Assembly (NCBI RefSeq): GCF_000519325.1
Contig: NZ_KI912613.1
Coordinates: 3,739,859 to 3,803,858, forward strand
From: Patulibacter minatonensis DSM 18081
GTDB lineage: Bacteria > Actinomycetota > Thermoleophilia > Solirubrobacterales > Solirubrobacteraceae
Length of the DNA: 64,000 nt
Direction of reading: 5' to 3'
Under the pieces are notes generated by a model. It was not told the DNA's origin. It searched no databases and saw only the letters and a list, made by a program, of their open reading frames with translations. How positions within the stretch are numbered: the stretch's first letter is position 1; every line of letters starts with the position of its first letter. The position numbers and the translations under genes were made by a program. This document shows, one piece after another, positions 43,664 to 52,810 of the stretch.

Positions 43664-43679
43664 GGTCCCGCGCGCCGCG

Positions 43680-45284
43680 TCACACCGGTTCGGCGGCGAG
43701 CCGCAGCACGAAGGTCGCGCCACCCCCGGGCGTGGCCGACACGGACACCGTCCCGCCGTGCACGGCCGCGACCTGCCGGACGATCGCGAGCCCGAGGCCG
43801 CTCCCGTGTCGCCCTCGAGCGGAGTCGCCGCGGCGGAACCGGTCGAAGATCCGTTCGTGGTCCTCCGGCGGGACCCCGGCGCCGTGGTCGACGATGCGGA
43901 CGACGGCGCACGGCGCCGTGGACGGCGGTGGATGCGCACCGGTGGACCGCGACGACCGCCCCGCCCAGAGCGGCGTGCTCGTCGGATCGTCCCCCGGCTC
44001 GGCGCCCTCGAGCGCGTGGTCGAGTCGCAGCGGCGCGCCGACCGGCGGGGCGTCGTCGTGCTCGACGAGGACCTCCACCTCGACCGTCCCGTCGCCCTCG
44101 GCCCCGTGGAGCGCCGCGTTGTTGACGAGGTTCGACACCGCCCGCGCCAGGCGATCCGGTCGGCCGGAGACGGCGACCGGCTCGACCGTGGTCGTGAACG
44201 TCACGCCGCGGTGGTCCCTCCGCGCGCGCCCGACGCACTCCTCGACCAGTGCGTCGAGGGCGACGGGCTCGTCCGCCCCGTGGTCGGGGTCGTCGCCCCG
44301 GGCGAGCTCGATCAGGTCGGCGACCAGGGTGCCGAGGTCCTCGGCCTGGTCGCGGACGTCCGCGAGGATCCTGCGGCGCTCCTCCGGGCTCAGCGCGTCG
44401 TCGTCCTCGAGCAGCACCTCGGCGTTCGTGCGCAGGCTCGTGACCGGGGTGCGGAGCTCGTGCGACGCGTCGGCGACGAGGTTGCGCTGCTCGACCATCG
44501 AGCGGTCGAGCTCCTCGCGGGAGGACTGCAGGCGGGCGAGCATGCCGTTGAAGCGCCGGGTGAGCTCGCCGACCTCGTCCTCGGTGCGGACCGGGAGCCG
44601 ACCCGCCAGGTCGGCGGTCGCCTCGACGTGCGCGGCGGCGTCGGCGAGGTCGGTGACCGGCCGCAGCACCCGTCGCGCCGTCGCGCGGGCCAGCAGCGCG
44701 GCGGTCGCGACGACGAGGATCCCGAGCCCGAGCAGGACGATCCAGAGGGTGCGCAGCGCGCTGTCGACGCCGGACATCGAGCGGGCGAACTGGAACCCCT
44801 GCACGTCGAGGCCGAGCTGGGCGTACCGCGCCTGGGCCTGCGGCGAGAGGGCGACCGTGATCATCCGCAGGTGCGTGCCGTCGACCGTGACGTCGCGGGG
44901 GCTCGTCCGCCGGCCCGCGGCCACCGCCCTGCGGTCGGCCGAGGTCACCGGCAGCGCGACGTCGCCCCCGACCGGCACGGCGTCCGTGGCGTTCAGGGCC
45001 TGCGCGTAGTCGGCGGGCCCGCCGTCGCGGATCGGGGGGCGGGGGAGGACGAACGTGCCGCCGGATCCGGCGTCCTGCGGCGCGGTCCCCGGCTGGCCGC
45101 CGAGCATCCGTGCGAACCGTGGACCACGACCGTCGACGGCGGCACGCGCCTGTGCGCGGAGCCCGTCGTCGAGGTTGCCGCGCAGCACGGACCGCGTCGT
45201 CAGCCACGCCGCCGCGCCGGCGGCGACCACGACGAGCAGGGCGACGACGGCGACCGTCAGCGACAGCCGGCGGCGCAGCGGCAC
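43680..45284 (-). CDS. HAMP-type sensor histidine kinase
   Basis: A 534-residue kinase: an N-terminal helix, a 150-residue extracytoplasmic domain, a second helix (about 183-205), HAMP, then DASHELRTP (phospho-accepting His275), an N box (LVNNAALHG) and the G boxes VDHGAGVP and GSGLGLAIV. The catalytic domain contains an insertion of about 50 residues between the N box and G1 that is proline- and serine-rich. It follows its response regulator, three bases apart, so the two form one operon (MprAB-like). Confidence 0.92.
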   Translation of the reverse strand: MPLRRRLSLTVAVVALLVVVAAGAAAWLTTRSVLRGNLDDGLRAQARAAVDGRGPRFARMLGGQPGTAPQDAGSGGTFVLPRPPIRDGGPADYAQALNATDAVPVGGDVALPVTSADRRAVAAGRRTSPRDVTVDGTHLRMITVALSPQAQARYAQLGLDVQGFQFARSMSGVDSALRTLWIVLLGLGILVVATAALLARATARRVLRPVTDLADAAAHVEATADLAGRLPVRTEDEVGELTRRFNGMLARLQSSREELDRSMVEQRNLVADASHELRTPVTSLRTNAEVLLEDDDALSPEERRRILADVRDQAEDLGTLVADLIELARGDDPDHGADEPVALDALVEECVGRARRDHRGVTFTTTVEPVAVSGRPDRLARAVSNLVNNAALHGAEGDGTVEVEVLVEHDDAPPVGAPLRLDHALEGAEPGDDPTSTPLWAGRSSRSTGAHPPPSTAPCAVVRIVDHGAGVPPEDHERIFDRFRRGDSARGRHGSGLGLAIVRQVAAVHGGTVSVSATPGGGATFVLRLAAEPV

Positions 45285-45287
45285 GCG

Positions 45288-45974
45288 CTACGCCTCGCGG
45301 AGCGCGTACCCGACGCCGCGGACCGTGTGGAGCAGCCGCGGCTCGCCACCCTCCTCGGTCTTCCGGCGCAGGTACCCGATGTAGACGCCCAGCGCGTTCG
45401 ACGTCGCACCGAGGTCGTAGCCCCAGACGTGCTCGAACAGCTGCGAGCGGCTGAGCACGACCCGGGGGTGGCGGAGGAAGAGCTCGAGCAGCGAGAACTC
45501 CGTCCGCGTGAGCTCGATGTGGCGGTCGCCGCGGAGGACCTCGCGGGTGGACGGGTCGAGGTGGAGGTCGCCGAAGCTCACGGCCTCGCGGCCCTCGTCG
45601 TCCTCCGGCACCTCGGCGCGCCGGAGCAGCGCACGGACCCGGGCGCGGAGCTCCCGCAGCGCGAACGGCTTGGAGAGGTAGTCGTCGGCGCCCGCGTCGA
45701 GGCCGTCGACGCGGTCGTCGATCCCGTCCCGTGCCGTCAGCATCAGGACCGGGGTGCGATCGCCCGCGGCGCGGAGCCGCCGGCAGACCTCGAGGCCGTC
45801 GACGCGGGGCATCATCACGTCGAGCACGACGAGGTCCGGCGTGCTGCCCGCCAGCCGGTCCAGCGCCACCTGCCCGTCGACGGCGACCGCGACGTCGTGC
45901 CCGTCCAGGCGGAGCGCGCGCTCGAGCGCCGTGACGAGAGCGGGTTCGTCATCGACGACGAGGACCTGGGCCAT
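45288..45974 (-). CDS. OmpR-family response regulator
   Basis: A 228-residue regulator with a receiver domain (VVDDEPAL, phospho-acceptor Asp52 in [21 protein letters not shown] lysine) and a winged-helix DNA-binding domain ending [12 protein letters not shown]. The ATG at 45974 is used; an upstream in-frame ATG would add 14 residues. A TACGCT box ends 6 bases before it, suggesting leaderless transcription. It is the first gene of the kinase operon and divergent from two secreted proteins. Confidence 0.93.
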   Translation of the reverse strand: MAQVLVVDDEPALVTALERALRLDGHDVAVAVDGQVALDRLAGSTPDLVVLDVMMPRVDGLEVCRRLRAAGDRTPVLMLTARDGIDDRVDGLDAGADDYLSKPFALRELRARVRALLRRAEVPEDDEGREAVSFGDLHLDPSTREVLRGDRHIELTRTEFSLLELFLRHPRVVLSRSQLFEHVWGYDLGATSNALGVYIGYLRRKTEEGGEPRLLHTVRGVGYALREA

Positions 45975-46090
45975 CGGCGCAGCGTACGCCCCGATGCTGG
46001 GAAGTTCCTGTGCCATCCCGAAGAGGCGGCGAAGAGCGGTTCCGCCGTACGGCTGTGGACGGCTCCCACCGGACGGAGCAGGATGCCCGC

Positions 46091-46564
46091 ATGTCCTCCG
46101 TCACCGTCCCGACCGACCAGCACGACTCCCGCGTCGCCCGCCTGCGGCGCGTCGCGATCCGGGTGGCGCTCCCCGCGCTCCTCCTCGCACCGCTCCTGAT
46201 CCCGCCGGCCGCCGACGCACGCACGTTGCGCGGGAACAACGTCTACGCCTACGGGGACGGGAAGGTCAACTGCTACGTCGTGCACTACGGCGGAACCGGC
46301 ATCGAGTGCATGTCGCAGGCCGTGCCGTCCGGCGACGGCGACGGCTACCTCGCCCTGCGCCGGACGGGCCGGGCGCGGGTCGGGGCGCGCGGTGACTACC
46401 CGGGCTACGGCGGCACGCGCCGGAAGCTCCGGTCCGGCGACACCTGGCGCCCCGGTCACAGCGCCCGCGGCATCACGTGCGCCATCCAGCACGGCGTCGT
46501 GAAGTGCATCAACCGCAGCGGCCACGGCATCGCGCTCAGCCCGTCCGAGTACTACCGGTTCTAG
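46091..46564 (+). CDS. Small secreted DUF6636-like protein, copy A
   Basis: A 157-residue exported protein with a signal peptide (hydrophobic 32-42, ending PPAADA). The mature part has four cysteines in two pairs ([31 protein letters not shown]) and conserved [13 protein letters not shown] and NRSGHGIAL segments. It resembles DUF6636-type secreted proteins. Function is unknown. The next gene is a clear paralog. It is divergent from a two-component regulator, which may control it. Confidence 0.78.
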   Translation: MSSVTVPTDQHDSRVARLRRVAIRVALPALLLAPLLIPPAADARTLRGNNVYAYGDGKVNCYVVHYGGTGIECMSQAVPSGDGDGYLALRRTGRARVGARGDYPGYGGTRRKLRSGDTWRPGHSARGITCAIQHGVVKCINRSGHGIALSPSEYYRF

Positions 46565-46622
46565 TCTTCCGCGCACCCTGTACACGACGTCCTTCGACCG
46601 ACCGACCCATCCGGAGCCCCTC

Positions 46623-47102
46623 ATGACCCGCCGTCGCACTCCACGCCGACCGTCCACGATCGCCTCCCGGCGCCGCCCGCGAGGCCGCGCGCTGCTGCCG
46701 CTGCTCGCGGTCGTCCCGCTCGCCCTGCCCGCCGCGGCGGACGCGAGGACGGTGCGCTCGAACAACGTGTCCGCGTTCTCCGACAACGGCGTCAGCTGCC
46801 TGGTGGTCCGGCAGTTCAAGGGCGTCCCGAACCAGGGCATCGAGTGCTCCTCGCAGGCCGTGCCGCGCAAGGAGCTCGACGGGTACGTCGAGCTCCACCG
46901 CACGGGCCGGTCGAAGCTCGGCGAGCGCGGCGACTTCCCCGGCTACTCGGGGAAGGCGACGAAGCTCAAGGTCGGCGACGTCTGGCGTCCGGGCCACAGC
47001 GCGAAGGGCATCCGCTGCGAGTTCGAGAGCCAGGGCCTGCGCTGCAAGAACAGGAGCGGCCACGGCTTCGTGATCGAGCCCGAGGCGTTCCGGCGGTTCT
47101 AG
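46623..47102 (+). CDS. Small secreted DUF6636-like protein, copy B
   Basis: A 159-residue paralog of copy A with the same order of elements: signal peptide, ASAFSD-like start, two cysteine pairs (SCLVVRQFKGVPNQGIECS; IRCEFESQGLRC), GDFPGYSG, WRPGHSAKGI and NRSGHGFVIEPEAFRRF. The copies are only partly identical, so the duplication is not recent. The 58-base gap between them suggests one operon. Confidence 0.8.
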   Translation: MTRRRTPRRPSTIASRRRPRGRALLPLLAVVPLALPAAADARTVRSNNVSAFSDNGVSCLVVRQFKGVPNQGIECSSQAVPRKELDGYVELHRTGRSKLGERGDFPGYSGKATKLKVGDVWRPGHSAKGIRCEFESQGLRCKNRSGHGFVIEPEAFRRF

Positions 47103-47177
47103 CGTCGCCCCCCGGACGCGCCGCGCTCCGACGAAGGTCCGTCGACGTGGCGCGCTGCCGCTGCCAGCATCCGCCCG

Positions 47178-47597
47178 GTGGAGGACGTGCTCCAGCGGTG
47201 GACGAACGGCAACCTGACCGAGATCAAGGTCGTCCTCACGTCGGTCGTGGCGGCGCTCGCCGTCTACCAGCTCGTCCTGATCTCGGTCGTCTACGGCAAG
47301 GTCCGGCCGCCGTTCCTCGCGGGTCGCGCCGCCGGGCTCACCCATCGCGCCTCCGGGGACGCGATCGTCGTGCTGATCCTGCTGATCGGCGCCGCCTGCC
47401 TGTCCTACGGCGAGGTCGAGGACGACGCGGGGCTCCACGCGGTCGCGGGCTGGGCGCTCGCCGTCGTCCTCGCACTGAAGATCGTCGTGGTCCGCTGGTG
47501 GCACGCCGCCGGCCGGTTGCTCCCGGTCCTCGGGATCGCCGTCTTCTCGCTGCTCGTGCTGATCTGGGTGGCGACCGTCCGCTCGTTCCTCTCCTGA
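47178..47597 (+). CDS. Four-helix membrane protein of unknown function (139 aa)
   Basis: A 139-residue protein with four predicted transmembrane helices (about 18-40, 60-80, 85-105, 113-135) and a short N terminus. It resembles cytochrome b561-like or DUF-type small membrane proteins in hydrophobic pattern (LTHRASGDAIVVLILL), but no heme ligands are convincing. GTG start at 47178. It is followed 13 bases later by a small anchored coiled-coil protein. Confidence 0.7.
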   Translation: MEDVLQRWTNGNLTEIKVVLTSVVAALAVYQLVLISVVYGKVRPPFLAGRAAGLTHRASGDAIVVLILLIGAACLSYGEVEDDAGLHAVAGWALAVVLALKIVVVRWWHAAGRLLPVLGIAVFSLLVLIWVATVRSFLS

Positions 47598-47610
47598 TGC
47601 CGGAGCCGTC

Positions 47611-47949
47611 GTGACCGACCAGCCCGCCGATCCCGACGACCGCACGAGCCCGGCGGAGGACGGGCCCGCGGCCCGCGCGGCGCACGCCGGGCGCGAGGCC
47701 GCCGAACGCCGGCGGGGCGTGGTCCAGCTCGTCGGCTCGCTGCTCGTCGCGCTGGCGATCGCCGGCGGCACCGTCGCGGCGGTCACGTCGAAGCTCGGGA
47801 CCACGAGCGTCGCGGCGCTCGAGGCCCGTGAGGAGCGGGCGAAGCAGGCCGAGGACGTCCGCGAGGAACGCGCGAAGGACCGCGAGGACGCGGCGAAGGA
47901 CCGACGCAAGGCGCGCGAGGACGCGGCGACGGACCGCGGCCGGGACTAG
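47611..47949 (+). CDS. Small membrane-anchored coiled-coil protein (112 aa)
   Basis: A 112-residue protein: acidic N-terminal 30 residues, one transmembrane helix (about 40-60), and a highly charged C terminus (EERAKQAEDVREERAKDRED and similar), predicted as a coiled coil. GTG start at 47611, 13 bases after the previous gene. Function is unknown; it may partner with the adjacent four-helix protein. Confidence 0.65.
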   Translation: MTDQPADPDDRTSPAEDGPAARAAHAGREAAERRRGVVQLVGSLLVALAIAGGTVAAVTSKLGTTSVAALEAREERAKQAEDVREERAKDREDAAKDRRKAREDAATDRGRD

Positions 47950-47951
47950 GA

Positions 47952-47972
47952 CGCCCGGCCGGCGGACGGGCG
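47952..47972. terminator. Weak hairpin between convergent genes
   Basis: CGCCCG and CGGGCG arms with a 9-base loop lie in the 30-base gap between two convergent genes. Placement fits a terminator; the stem is short and has no U-run. Confidence 0.35.
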
Positions 47973-47979
47973 CGAGGTC

Positions 47980-48363
47980 TCAGACGCCCGCGTCCTCCGG
48001 CAGCCCGTACCGCGCCACGATCCGGTCGTAGTTCAGGCCGAGCAGCTCGACGACGTCGGCGACGTCCCCGTCGCTCGTGATCCGCCGCGCGCCGAGCGTC
48101 GGCTTGTCGGTCACGGGGTGCGGTTCGACGTGGCCCTCGTCGCGCAGCCGACGCCCGAGCTCCATCCCGAAGGCGAAGTGCGCGACGCGGTCGCCGTGCA
48201 GGTGACCGACCTCGCGGCGGCCGAGCATCAGCGACATCTCGCCGCGCTCGCCCGGGCCGGTCAGCGTCACGCCGGGCCACGCCGTGGCCGTCGCGAAGAT
48301 CCGGGCGCTCGGGCTGCTCCCGGCCGCGGCCGTCGGCGTCGTGTGGGTCTCGGTGGTGCTCAT
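47980..48363 (-). CDS. DUF5519 / luciferase-domain small protein
   Basis: A 127-residue protein matching the short luciferase-domain family: AWPGVTLTGPGERGEMSLML, then GRREVGHLHGDRVAHFAFG, and EGHVEPHPVTDKPTLGARR. The conserved histidines (HLHG, EPHP) suggest a metal or small-molecule site; no activity is known. The name luciferase is historical. AGGAGG precedes the start, and a MerR-type promoter lies upstream. Confidence 0.8.
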   Translation of the reverse strand: MSTTETHTTPTAAAGSSPSARIFATATAWPGVTLTGPGERGEMSLMLGRREVGHLHGDRVAHFAFGMELGRRLRDEGHVEPHPVTDKPTLGARRITSDGDVADVVELLGLNYDRIVARYGLPEDAGV

Positions 48364-48391
48364 CGGGTCCTCCTGGTCCGGGGTCGGACCG

Positions 48392-48425
48392 ACGATGCAC
48401 CTTCAAGCGTGGTCGAGGTCAAGGG
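48392..48425 (-). promoter_or_regulatory. MerR-type promoter upstream of the DUF5519 gene
   Basis: On the minus strand a TTGACC -35 box is followed by a 19-base spacer and a CATCGT -10 box (48397-48392). The spacer contains the partial dyad CTC...TTGAAG typical of MerR-family activators (SoxR-like). The 19-base spacing is the classic MerR-class distance. The regulator gene is not in the window. Confidence 0.5.
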
Positions 48426-48608
48426 CGCCGGGCGATTTCGGTCGGTCGCAGACCCCGTGCGCCCACCGGTGCGCCGGGCGTCGGCCGCCCGGGACGTCGA
48501 CCGCCTAGGGGGTCCTCCCGCGATGGTCGCGGTGGGTCCGGGATCGAACCGCCGCCCGCGCCCGGCGACGGCCCATCGCCCCGCAGGCCCGTCGGTCACA
48601 ATGGAGGG

Positions 48609-51302
48609 GTGAGCACCAGCCTGCCCGTCACGAGCGACGAGATCCGCGAGACCTTCCTGCGGTTCTTCGAGGAGCACGGCAGCCGCCGGCTGGCGTCGGC
48701 GTCGCTCGTCCCGGCGCAGCACGACCCCTCCGTGATGCTCACGACGGCCGGGATGCACCCGCTCAAGCCGTACTTCCTGGGCGCCGACACCCCGCCGTCC
48801 AAGCGCCTGACGAGCTGCCAGAAGTGCTTCCGGACGCCGGACATCGACAACGTCGGCGTCACCGCCAGGCACCTGACGTGCTTCGAGATGCTCGGCAACT
48901 TCTCGATCGGCGACTACTTCAAGCGCGAGGCCATCGCGTTCGCCTGGGAGCTCACCGTCAAGGGCTTCGGGTTCGACCCCGAGAAGGTCTTCGTGACGGT
49001 CTTCGGCGGCGACGAGGCCCTCGGCCTGGGCGTCGACCAGGAGTCGATCGACTTCTGGCTCGAGGTCGGCGTCCCGCGCGAGCGGATCATCGAGCTCGGT
49101 CGCGAGGACAACTTCTGGCAGGCCGGCCCGAACGGTCCCTGCGGTCCGTGCACCGAGCTCTACCTCGACCGCGGCCCCGAGTACGGGCCCGCCACGAAGC
49201 CGGGCGAGGACGAGTCCGACCGCTTCATGGAGTTCTGGAACCTCGTGCTCATGCAGTACGAGCAGACGACCCACGACGACGGCACCTCGACCCTGAAGCC
49301 GCTGCCGACGAACAACATCGACACCGGCATGGGCCTGAACCGGATGGCGATGCTGCTGCAGGGCAAGGAGACGATCTTCGAGACCGACCAGTTCGTCCCG
49401 CTGATCGCGCTCGGCGAGGAGCTGTCGGGCAAGACCTACGAGTCCGGCGACGAGGCCGTCGACCGGGCCATGCGCATCCTCGCCGACCACACGCGCGGGA
49501 TGACGTTCCTGATCTCCGACGGCGTCGTGCCCTCCAACGAGGACCGCGGCTACGTCCTGCGCCGCCTGATGCGCCGCGCCGTCGTCCAGGGCCGCCGGAT
49601 CGGCATCGAGGGCGAGTTCCTCGGCCGCTACCTCGACGCGGTCGTCGACGTCATGGGCGCCGCGTACCCCGAGCTCGTGGAGCGCCGCGAGGAGATCCGC
49701 ACCTGGGTCACCGCCGAGGAGCAGGGCTTCGGCCGCACCCTGACCGCCGGCCTGAAGCTCCTGGAGGGCCTGCTCGAGGCCGGGACCGTCTCGGGCGCCG
49801 ACGCCTTCCTGCTGCACGACACCCACGGCTTTCCGGTCGAGCTGACGGTCGAGCTGGCCGAGGAGCGCGAGATCGCGTGGACCGGCCAGGACGAGTTCGA
49901 CCGCCTGATGGCCGACCAGCGCGACCGCTCGAAGGCCGGCTCGCGCCGCGGCGACCACGGCGGCGCGTCCGCCGGGTCGATCGCGTCGCTCGTGGCCCCG
50001 ACGCCCACCGAGTTCACGGGCTACGCCGCGCTGGAGCAGCACACGACCGTCGCGGGCATCCTCGAGCGGGACGGCAAGACGTACCTGAAGCTCGCCGAGT
50101 CGCCGTTCTACCCCGAGGGCGGCGGCCAGGTCTCCGACGGCGGCACGATCGTGCTGGAAGACGGCTCCGAGGCCGCGACCGTCGTCGGGCTCGTCCGCGC
50201 CGGCGACGACCAGGCGATCCTCGTGCAGCCGGCCGACGGGGTCGGGGACGGGCGCCTGAGCGCCGACGTCGCGTTCCGGTCCGGTCAGGCCGTCGTCGCC
50301 CGTGTCGACCGCAAGGCCCGCCACGCGACGGAGTGCAACCACACCGCGACGCACCTGCTGCACGCCGCTCTGCGCGAGCGGCTGGGCGATCACGTCCACC
50401 AGGCCGGCTCCGCCGTGCGCCCCGACAAGCTGCGCTTCGACTTCAGCCACCCGGGCAAGCTCACGCCGGAGGACGTCCGCTGGGTCGAGGACCGCGTCAA
50501 CGAGCGCGTCCTCGCCGCCGACCCCGTCCGCGCGATCACGACGACGCTCGACGAGGCCCGCGCGATGGGCGCCCAGGCCCTGTTCGGCGAGAAGTACGGC
50601 GACGTCGTCCGCATGGTCGAGGTCGGCGACGGCGAGTTCAGCCGCGAGCTCTGCGGCGGCACCCACGTGCGCAACACCGCGGAGATCGGCGTCTTCAAGA
50701 TCACGACCGAGACCTCGAGCTCGGCGAACGTCCGGCGCGTCGAGGCCATCACGGGCCCGGTCGCCGTCGACTTCCTGCGCGAGCGCGACGCCGTCCTCGA
50801 CGAGATCAGCGAGGCCGCGAAGGTCCCGGCCGGCCAGGTCGTCGAGCGGATCGCGAAGCTGCGCGACGACGCGAAGGGCGGGGCCGCGAAGGCCGCCCCG
50901 GTGGTGGACGAGAGCGCGCTGGCGGCCGAGGCGATCGAGGTCGGCGGGGACGCGGTCGGCGGCGGGGCACCGGTGCCGGTCGTCGTCGCGCGCGTCGAGA
51001 ACGTCCCGCCGAAGGAGCTGCCCGCGATCGCCGACCGCGTGAAGGGCAAGCTCGGCGCCCCGGGCGTCGTCGTCCTGGCGTCGCCGTCGGAGGACAAGGT
51101 CGCGCTGATCGTGGCGGTCGGCCCGGAGGTCGTCGAGCGCGGCGTGAAGGCGGGCGACATCGTCAAGGCCGCCGCCGCGGTCGTCGGCGGGGGCGGTGGC
51201 GGCAAGCCGACGATGGCCCAGGCCGGTGGCAAGGACCCGGCGAAGACCGACGACGCGCTGCGCGCCGCGCACGACGCGATCGTCGCGGCGCTCGGGGGCT
51301 GA
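48609..51302 (+). CDS. alaS: Alanyl-tRNA synthetase
   Basis: An 897-residue class II synthetase: TSDEIRETFLRFFEEHGSRR at the start, core motifs (MLTTAGMHPLKPYFLG, FFxR region CFRTPDIDNVG), editing domain with NHTATHLLHAAL (HxxxH) and CGGTHVRNTAEIG, and a C-terminal glycine-rich oligomerisation domain. It charges tRNA-Ala and clears mischarged Ser/Gly. The GTG at 48609 directly follows GGAGGG, and a CACAAT box lies 6 bases upstream. It heads alaS-ruvX. Confidence 0.97.
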   Translation: MSTSLPVTSDEIRETFLRFFEEHGSRRLASASLVPAQHDPSVMLTTAGMHPLKPYFLGADTPPSKRLTSCQKCFRTPDIDNVGVTARHLTCFEMLGNFSIGDYFKREAIAFAWELTVKGFGFDPEKVFVTVFGGDEALGLGVDQESIDFWLEVGVPRERIIELGREDNFWQAGPNGPCGPCTELYLDRGPEYGPATKPGEDESDRFMEFWNLVLMQYEQTTHDDGTSTLKPLPTNNIDTGMGLNRMAMLLQGKETIFETDQFVPLIALGEELSGKTYESGDEAVDRAMRILADHTRGMTFLISDGVVPSNEDRGYVLRRLMRRAVVQGRRIGIEGEFLGRYLDAVVDVMGAAYPELVERREEIRTWVTAEEQGFGRTLTAGLKLLEGLLEAGTVSGADAFLLHDTHGFPVELTVELAEEREIAWTGQDEFDRLMADQRDRSKAGSRRGDHGGASAGSIASLVAPTPTEFTGYAALEQHTTVAGILERDGKTYLKLAESPFYPEGGGQVSDGGTIVLEDGSEAATVVGLVRAGDDQAILVQPADGVGDGRLSADVAFRSGQAVVARVDRKARHATECNHTATHLLHAALRERLGDHVHQAGSAVRPDKLRFDFSHPGKLTPEDVRWVEDRVNERVLAADPVRAITTTLDEARAMGAQALFGEKYGDVVRMVEVGDGEFSRELCGGTHVRNTAEIGVFKITTETSSSANVRRVEAITGPVAVDFLRERDAVLDEISEAAKVPAGQVVERIAKLRDDAKGGAAKAAPVVDESALAAEAIEVGGDAVGGGAPVPVVVARVENVPPKELPAIADRVKGKLGAPGVVVLASPSEDKVALIVAVGPEVVERGVKAGDIVKAAAAVVGGGGGGKPTMAQAGGKDPAKTDDALRAAHDAIVAALGG

Positions 51303-51310
51303 GAGCGCCC

Positions 51311-51727
51311 GTGCGCGTGATGGCCCTCGACCACGGGTCGGCGCGCACCGGCGTCGCGCTCAGCGACCCGTCGGGGACGATCGCCTCGCCGCTGCCGGCG
51401 ATCCTCCGCGTCGGTGCCCGCAAGGGCCGGCGCGAGCTGCTGCGCCTGATCGCCGAGAAGGAGGTCGAGCGCATCGTCGTCGGCCTCCCGGTCGGTCTGC
51501 AGGGGCACGACACGGACCAGACCCGCGAGGCCCGCGCCTTCGCAGCAGCGCTCCAGGAGCACGTCGGCGAGGCGATCCCGGTCGAGCTGTACGACGAGCG
51601 CTTCACCACCCGCATGGCGCAGGCGGCCGGCGGCGACGCGGACGAGGACTCCCGCGCGGCCGCGGTGCTCCTCGAGGAGTGGCTCCGCCGTGGGATCTCC
51701 CCGACGGCGGCGGACGACCGCGGCTGA
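51311..51727 (+). CDS. ruvX: Putative Holliday junction resolvase RuvX (YqgF)
   Basis: A 138-residue protein with the RNase H-fold nuclease pattern: MRVMALDHGSARTGVALSD (first acid), ERIVVGLPVGLQG, and ELYDERFTTRMA (later acid). YqgF/RuvX proteins process rRNA or Holliday junctions. Follows alaS by 8 bases, starting at GTG 51311. The alaS-ruvX-mltG-aroE order is the actinobacterial norm, here interrupted by a methyltransferase. Confidence 0.92.
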   Translation: MRVMALDHGSARTGVALSDPSGTIASPLPAILRVGARKGRRELLRLIAEKEVERIVVGLPVGLQGHDTDQTREARAFAAALQEHVGEAIPVELYDERFTTRMAQAAGGDADEDSRAAAVLLEEWLRRGISPTAADDRG

Positions 51728-51973
51728 GCGGGCCCTCGGCGCCGCCCGCCGCCGCGGGTGGCGGCGGTATGCGCGCCGGAGCGGCACGTTCCGCTGCCGG
51801 TCGTCGCGATCGCGCGGGTGGCAGCGGTCCGAGCGCTCCGGCCTCGGGGGCAGCGCGGCGGGAGCACCGCCGCGATCGATCGTCGCGCCGCCGTGAGCCG
51901 GTCACCCACCCCGGCCGGACCCGTGGGACCGGGGGAGACGTTCGCCCGTGCGCGGCCGGGTAGCGTCGGACGC

Positions 51974-52627
51974 GTGCCGAGCCTCCAGGACACGTGGAGC
52001 ACCGACCGGGTCGTCGCCGCGCTCTACGACACCGCCGTCCAGTACCGCGCCACCGCGTGGGCGGGCGCACGGGTGCTCTGGGGGTTCCCGTTCTCGGTGA
52101 TCGAGCAGGAGCTCCGGGGCGTCGCGGCACTGCCGCGCGGGACGCGGATCCTCGACCTCCCGACGGGCGGTGGCCTCGCGTTGAACGGGCTGGCCCCCGA
52201 CCACGGACTCGACTACGTCGCGGCGGACCTCTCGTCCGAGATGCTGGACCGCACCCGCGCACGGGTCGCCGAGCGAGGGCTGCCCGACATCCGGGTGACG
52301 GAGGAGGACGCCGCCGCGCTGACGTTCGACGACGACGCGTTCGACGTCGTGCTGAGTCTCACGGGCCTGCACTGCTTCGCCCGTCCCGCCGCCGCGCTCG
52401 CGGAGTTCCGTCGCGTCCTGCGCCCCGGCGGCGAGCTCCGGCTCACGACGGTCGTCCGCGGCGCCGGTCGTCGGCACGACGACGCCGTCCGGCTGCTCCG
52501 CGGCCTCGGCGTCTTCGGGCTCGTCGGCACGCCCGACGACCTGGCCGCCTGGCTCGACGCGGCCGGGTTCGCAACCGTGACGCAGACGCAGTCGGGCGCC
52601 CTCGCGATCGTGCGCGCGACCGCCTGA
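51974..52627 (+). CDS. SAM-dependent methyltransferase (class I)
   Basis: A 217-residue class I methyltransferase: motif I ILDLPTGGGLAL, motif post-I YVAADLSSEML, motif II FDVVLSLTGLHCF and motif III RRVLRPGGELRLTTV. The substrate is unknown; the sequence is closest to the Methyltransf_11 type. It sits between ruvX and mltG. A TAGCGT box ends 7 bases before the GTG start. Motif I is DLPTGGG where D-x-G-x-G is usual; the glycine shift is minor. Confidence 0.85.
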   Translation: MPSLQDTWSTDRVVAALYDTAVQYRATAWAGARVLWGFPFSVIEQELRGVAALPRGTRILDLPTGGGLALNGLAPDHGLDYVAADLSSEMLDRTRARVAERGLPDIRVTEEDAAALTFDDDAFDVVLSLTGLHCFARPAAALAEFRRVLRPGGELRLTTVVRGAGRRHDDAVRLLRGLGVFGLVGTPDDLAAWLDAAGFATVTQTQSGALAIVRATA

Positions 52628-52810
52628 TCGCCGGCAGGAGGCCCGCCGTCCGCGGCATCGGGGTCCGGCCGATCGTGCCCGTCGTGGGCGATCTCGCGGA
52701 GAGCACCGCGCGCACGCGCCGTGCGTCGTGTCGACCCCGTGCACCGCAAGTCCGCGCCCGCAGGGCGATCGGTCGCGCACGCGTCAGGCTCCTCGACTAG
52801 CGTTCCCGCG

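Noticed and set aside
48531-48550. Sequence resembling a tRNA T arm (GGTCCGGGATCGAACC) before alaS
   Set aside because: No acceptor, D or anticodon stems can be built around it on either strand. No T-box consensus is present either.
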